DNA from: Xanthobacteraceae bacterium
GTDB lineage: Bacteria; Pseudomonadota; Alphaproteobacteria; Rhizobiales; Xanthobacteraceae
Reading direction: 5' to 3'
Assembly (NCBI GenBank): GCA_030044035.1
Contig: JASHWN010000589.1
Location: 1-7,942 of the forward strand
Length of the DNA stretch: 7,942 nucleotides
Position numbers and translations under genes: made by a program. This document shows positions 6,111 through 7,942 of this stretch, in pieces. Numbering within the stretch: the stretch's first letter is position 1; every line of letters starts with the position of its first letter. Under the pieces are notes generated by a model. It made no database searches, was not told the DNA's origin, and worked only from the letters and a program-made list of their open reading frames with translations.

Positions 6111-7031
6111 ATGAAGCCGCAAATCCGTTCGACCGGCAACGCCGCCATTGTGGGAGCGATGGCGCTCGCCGCCATTGTGACAAGTGCGGCGCAGCCCGCC
6201 CAGGCGGCTGACTGCCCGGAAGGCGGGATCGTGCGCTTCGGCGTGGAGCCCTATGACACAGCGGCGCGTCTGGTGCCGATCTACGAGAAGATCGGCAAGA
6301 TGATCAGCGACAAGATCGGCTGCAAAGTCCAGGTTTACGTCGCGACCGGCTACAATGCCGAGATCGAAGCGATGCGCAACGGTAAGCTCGAACTCGCCGA
6401 ATTCGGCCCCCTCGGTTACGTGCTGGCGCACCAGGTGGCGAAGGCGGAGGCGATCGCCGCGTTCGGCGGCGCCAACAACAAGCCTGTCACCTATTGGGCG
6501 AGTGTCGTCACCTATCCGTCCTCAGGCATCAAGACGGTCGCCGACATCCGCGGCCATTCCTTTGCCTTCTCCGACGCCGCTTCGACCTCGGGCCATCTGT
6601 TTCCGGCCTACGGGCTACGCAAGGCCGGACTGAATCCCGACAAGGACGTCAAAGCAATCTACGCCGGCAGCCACACCGCGTCCTTCGAGGCCATCTATAA
6701 TCACAAGGTCGATGCCGGCGAGCTCAATAGCGAGCAGCTGCAGTCGGCGACGCAGCGCGGCCATTATAAAGACGGCGATCTCGTCTTCCTGTGGAAGTCC
6801 GACCCGATCCCGACCGATCCGTTTGCGGTTCGCGGCGATATGCCCGAGGCGTTCAAGAAGAAACTCACCGATGCGGTGCAGCATCTGGACCTGATGAGTC
6901 TCGCCGCCGCCGACCGCAAGATCCTGGTGGGCGACGGGATTACTCAGATCGTGCCGCAGACCGATCAACCCTATGACCTGATCCGCGATCTGGTGAAGAC
7001 GCTTGACATCGATCTCAACAAGTTGAGCTGA
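6111..7031 (+). CDS. phnD: Phosphonate ABC transporter, periplasmic substrate-binding protein
   Basis: This is the periplasmic receptor that captures phosphonate (or phosphite/phosphate) and delivers it to the PhnC-PhnE importer. The precursor has 306 residues. It begins with a Sec signal peptide: basic MKPQIR, a hydrophobic core at about residues 11-27, and a probable cut after AQA at residue 32. The mature part shows FGVEPYD at 43-49, ATGYNAEIEAM at 79-88, a ligand-binding AEFGP at 96-100, and DAASTSGHLFP at 155-165. The Ser-Thr-Ser-Gly turn there is the phosphonate-holding helix start typical of PhnD. Cys35 and Cys71 could form a disulphide; there is no lipobox, so it should be a soluble periplasmic protein. 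It is the first gene of the rightward operon, with phnC 21 bases downstream. Ligand choice cannot be read from sequence; phosphite- or phosphate-specific relatives look similar, but the opposing phnA favours a phosphonate. Confidence 0.93.
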   Translation: MKPQIRSTGNAAIVGAMALAAIVTSAAQPAQAADCPEGGIVRFGVEPYDTAARLVPIYEKIGKMISDKIGCKVQVYVATGYNAEIEAMRNGKLELAEFGPLGYVLAHQVAKAEAIAAFGGANNKPVTYWASVVTYPSSGIKTVADIRGHSFAFSDAASTSGHLFPAYGLRKAGLNPDKDVKAIYAGSHTASFEAIYNHKVDAGELNSEQLQSATQRGHYKDGDLVFLWKSDPIPTDPFAVRGDMPEAFKKKLTDAVQHLDLMSLAAADRKILVGDGITQIVPQTDQPYDLIRDLVKTLDIDLNKLS

Positions 7032-7052
7032 TCGCTTCGGAGTGCGAAATCG

Positions 7053-7796
7053 ATGCTTCGCGTCCGCGCGGTTTCGCTGCGCTATCCGAACGGCAAGCTC
7101 GCCCTGGTCGACTTTGAATTGGCGGTTGAACGGGGCGAGCTCGTCGTCGTTCTTGGCGGCAATGGCAGTGGCAAGTCCACCCTGCTGCGCTGCATCACCC
7201 GAATGCTCAAGCCGAACACCGGCGAGGTTTGGCTCGGCGAGACCAACCTCTGCTCGCTTGAAGGTGAAAAGCTGCGGCGGGCGCGGCTCGAGCTTGCCAT
7301 GGTTTGGCAGCAGGCAAACCTGATCCGACGCAGCAGCGTGCTGAGCAATGTCGCAAGCGGCGCGCTCGGCCGTTATTCGACGTTTCGTACGGTGTGCCGC
7401 GGCCTGCCCGCCGCCGAACTTGATGCGGCGCGCCGCCACCTTGCCGACGTCGGACTAGCCGACTTGGCGGAGCAGCGCGCCGGCACGCTGTCGGGCGGTC
7501 AAGCTCAGCGCGTTGCGATTGCGCGCGCGCTGGCGCAGCGTCCCCGCGTGCTGTTGGCGGATGAACCGGTCGCCAGCCTCGATCCGGAGGCTGCGGAAGA
7601 AATCATGCGTCTTCTGCACCGGCTCGCCCGCTCCGAGCATCTGGCGGTGCTTTGCGTGCTGCACCAGATCGAACTCGCCTATGCCTACGCGGACCGGGTC
7701 GTCGGCATTCGTAACGGCCGCATCGCCTTCAACTTGCCGCGCAGCGAAGTCTCGCGCGATGCGGTACGGCAGCTCTATATCAGCGAGGCGGCATGA
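7053..7796 (+). CDS. phnC: Phosphonate ABC transporter, ATP-binding protein
   Basis: This is the cytoplasmic ATPase that powers the phosphonate importer. All nucleotide-binding elements are intact in its 247 residues: Walker A LGGNGSGKST at 34-43, Q-loop Gln86 in MVWQQ, signature LSGGQ at 146-150, Walker B VLLADE at 166-171 followed by the D-loop SLDP, and H-loop His204 in VLHQ. The ADEPVASLDP segment is characteristic of PhnC-type ATPases. It is slightly shorter than many PhnC proteins because the C-terminal tail is brief. CGGAG lies ten bases before the ATG. The stop TGA overlaps the phnE start as ATGA, implying translational coupling. The family call rests on motifs plus the flanking phnD and phnE. 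Confidence 0.93.
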   Translation: MLRVRAVSLRYPNGKLALVDFELAVERGELVVVLGGNGSGKSTLLRCITRMLKPNTGEVWLGETNLCSLEGEKLRRARLELAMVWQQANLIRRSSVLSNVASGALGRYSTFRTVCRGLPAAELDAARRHLADVGLADLAEQRAGTLSGGQAQRVAIARALAQRPRVLLADEPVASLDPEAAEEIMRLLHRLARSEHLAVLCVLHQIELAYAYADRVVGIRNGRIAFNLPRSEVSRDAVRQLYISEAA

Positions 7797-7942
7797 GCGC
7801 CGACATCGCGCCGGCCGACGCGAACGGCGCCGGCGGCGCTCGGGGGTGGAGCGATGCTGTTCGCCTCGCAGCCCGCTTCGTCATCCTCCTGCTCGCCATC
7901 GCCGTCGCGGTTCAAGCGTTCATCGTCGTCGAGGCGCGGCCG
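7793..7942 (+). CDS. phnE: Phosphonate ABC transporter permease, N-terminal fragment
   Basis: The first 50 codons of a gene that runs past the right edge. It starts at the ATG overlapping the phnC stop by four bases (ATGA). The visible part has a hydrophilic, alanine- and glycine-rich N-terminus (residues 1-24) and then one membrane segment, FVILLLAIAVAVQAFIVV at 29-46. This fits the cytoplasmic N-terminus and first helix of a PhnE-type inner-membrane permease. The conserved permease loop is outside the window, so the identification depends mainly on gene order phnD-phnC-phnE. Confidence 0.8.
   Translation, partial: MSADIAPADANGAGGARGWSDAVRLAARFVILLLAIAVAVQAFIVVEARP

Overview
The window is GC-rich, densely coding DNA whose gene content and codon use (strong G/C preference at third positions) fit an alphaproteobacterium, probably of the Hyphomicrobiales. 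That placement is a judgement from style and gene families; there is no rRNA or other marker here. No mobile element, tRNA, rRNA or CRISPR array is visible.

Layout: (1) Bases 3-176 hold the C-terminal end of an unidentified gene on the + strand. (2) Bases 177-495 are a non-coding gap with a candidate PHO box and -10, leading into ugd (UDP-glucose 6-dehydrogenase, 496-1851, +). (3) After a 31-base convergent gap comes a three-gene operon on the - strand, read right to left: phosphonoacetate hydrolase phnA (5751-4480), a zinc-type alcohol dehydrogenase of the kind repeatedly found beside phosphonate genes (4441-3338), and an aldehyde dehydrogenase (3334-1883). (4) A 359-base divergent region (5752-6110) carries two candidate PHO boxes, one pointing each way. 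(5) To the right, on the + strand, is a phosphonate ABC importer operon: phnD (binding protein), phnC (ATPase) and the start of phnE (permease), which runs off the window.

The right-hand three quarters reads as a self-contained phosphonate module. PhnD-PhnC-PhnE would import a phosphonate. The alcohol dehydrogenase and aldehyde dehydrogenase would oxidise a two-carbon phosphonate stepwise, and PhnA would cleave phosphonoacetate to acetate and phosphate. No PhnW aminotransferase, PhnX or C-P lyase gene is present inside the window. The simplest reading is therefore a route for 2-hydroxyethylphosphonate rather than, or in addition to, 2-aminoethylphosphonate. The PHO boxes suggest control by phosphate starvation through PhoB. 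The weaker PHO box before ugd raises the possibility that UDP-glucuronate supply, for example for phosphorus-free glucuronosyl lipids, belongs to the same response. Pathway and regulation are inferences from sequence; the enzyme family assignments are much firmer.
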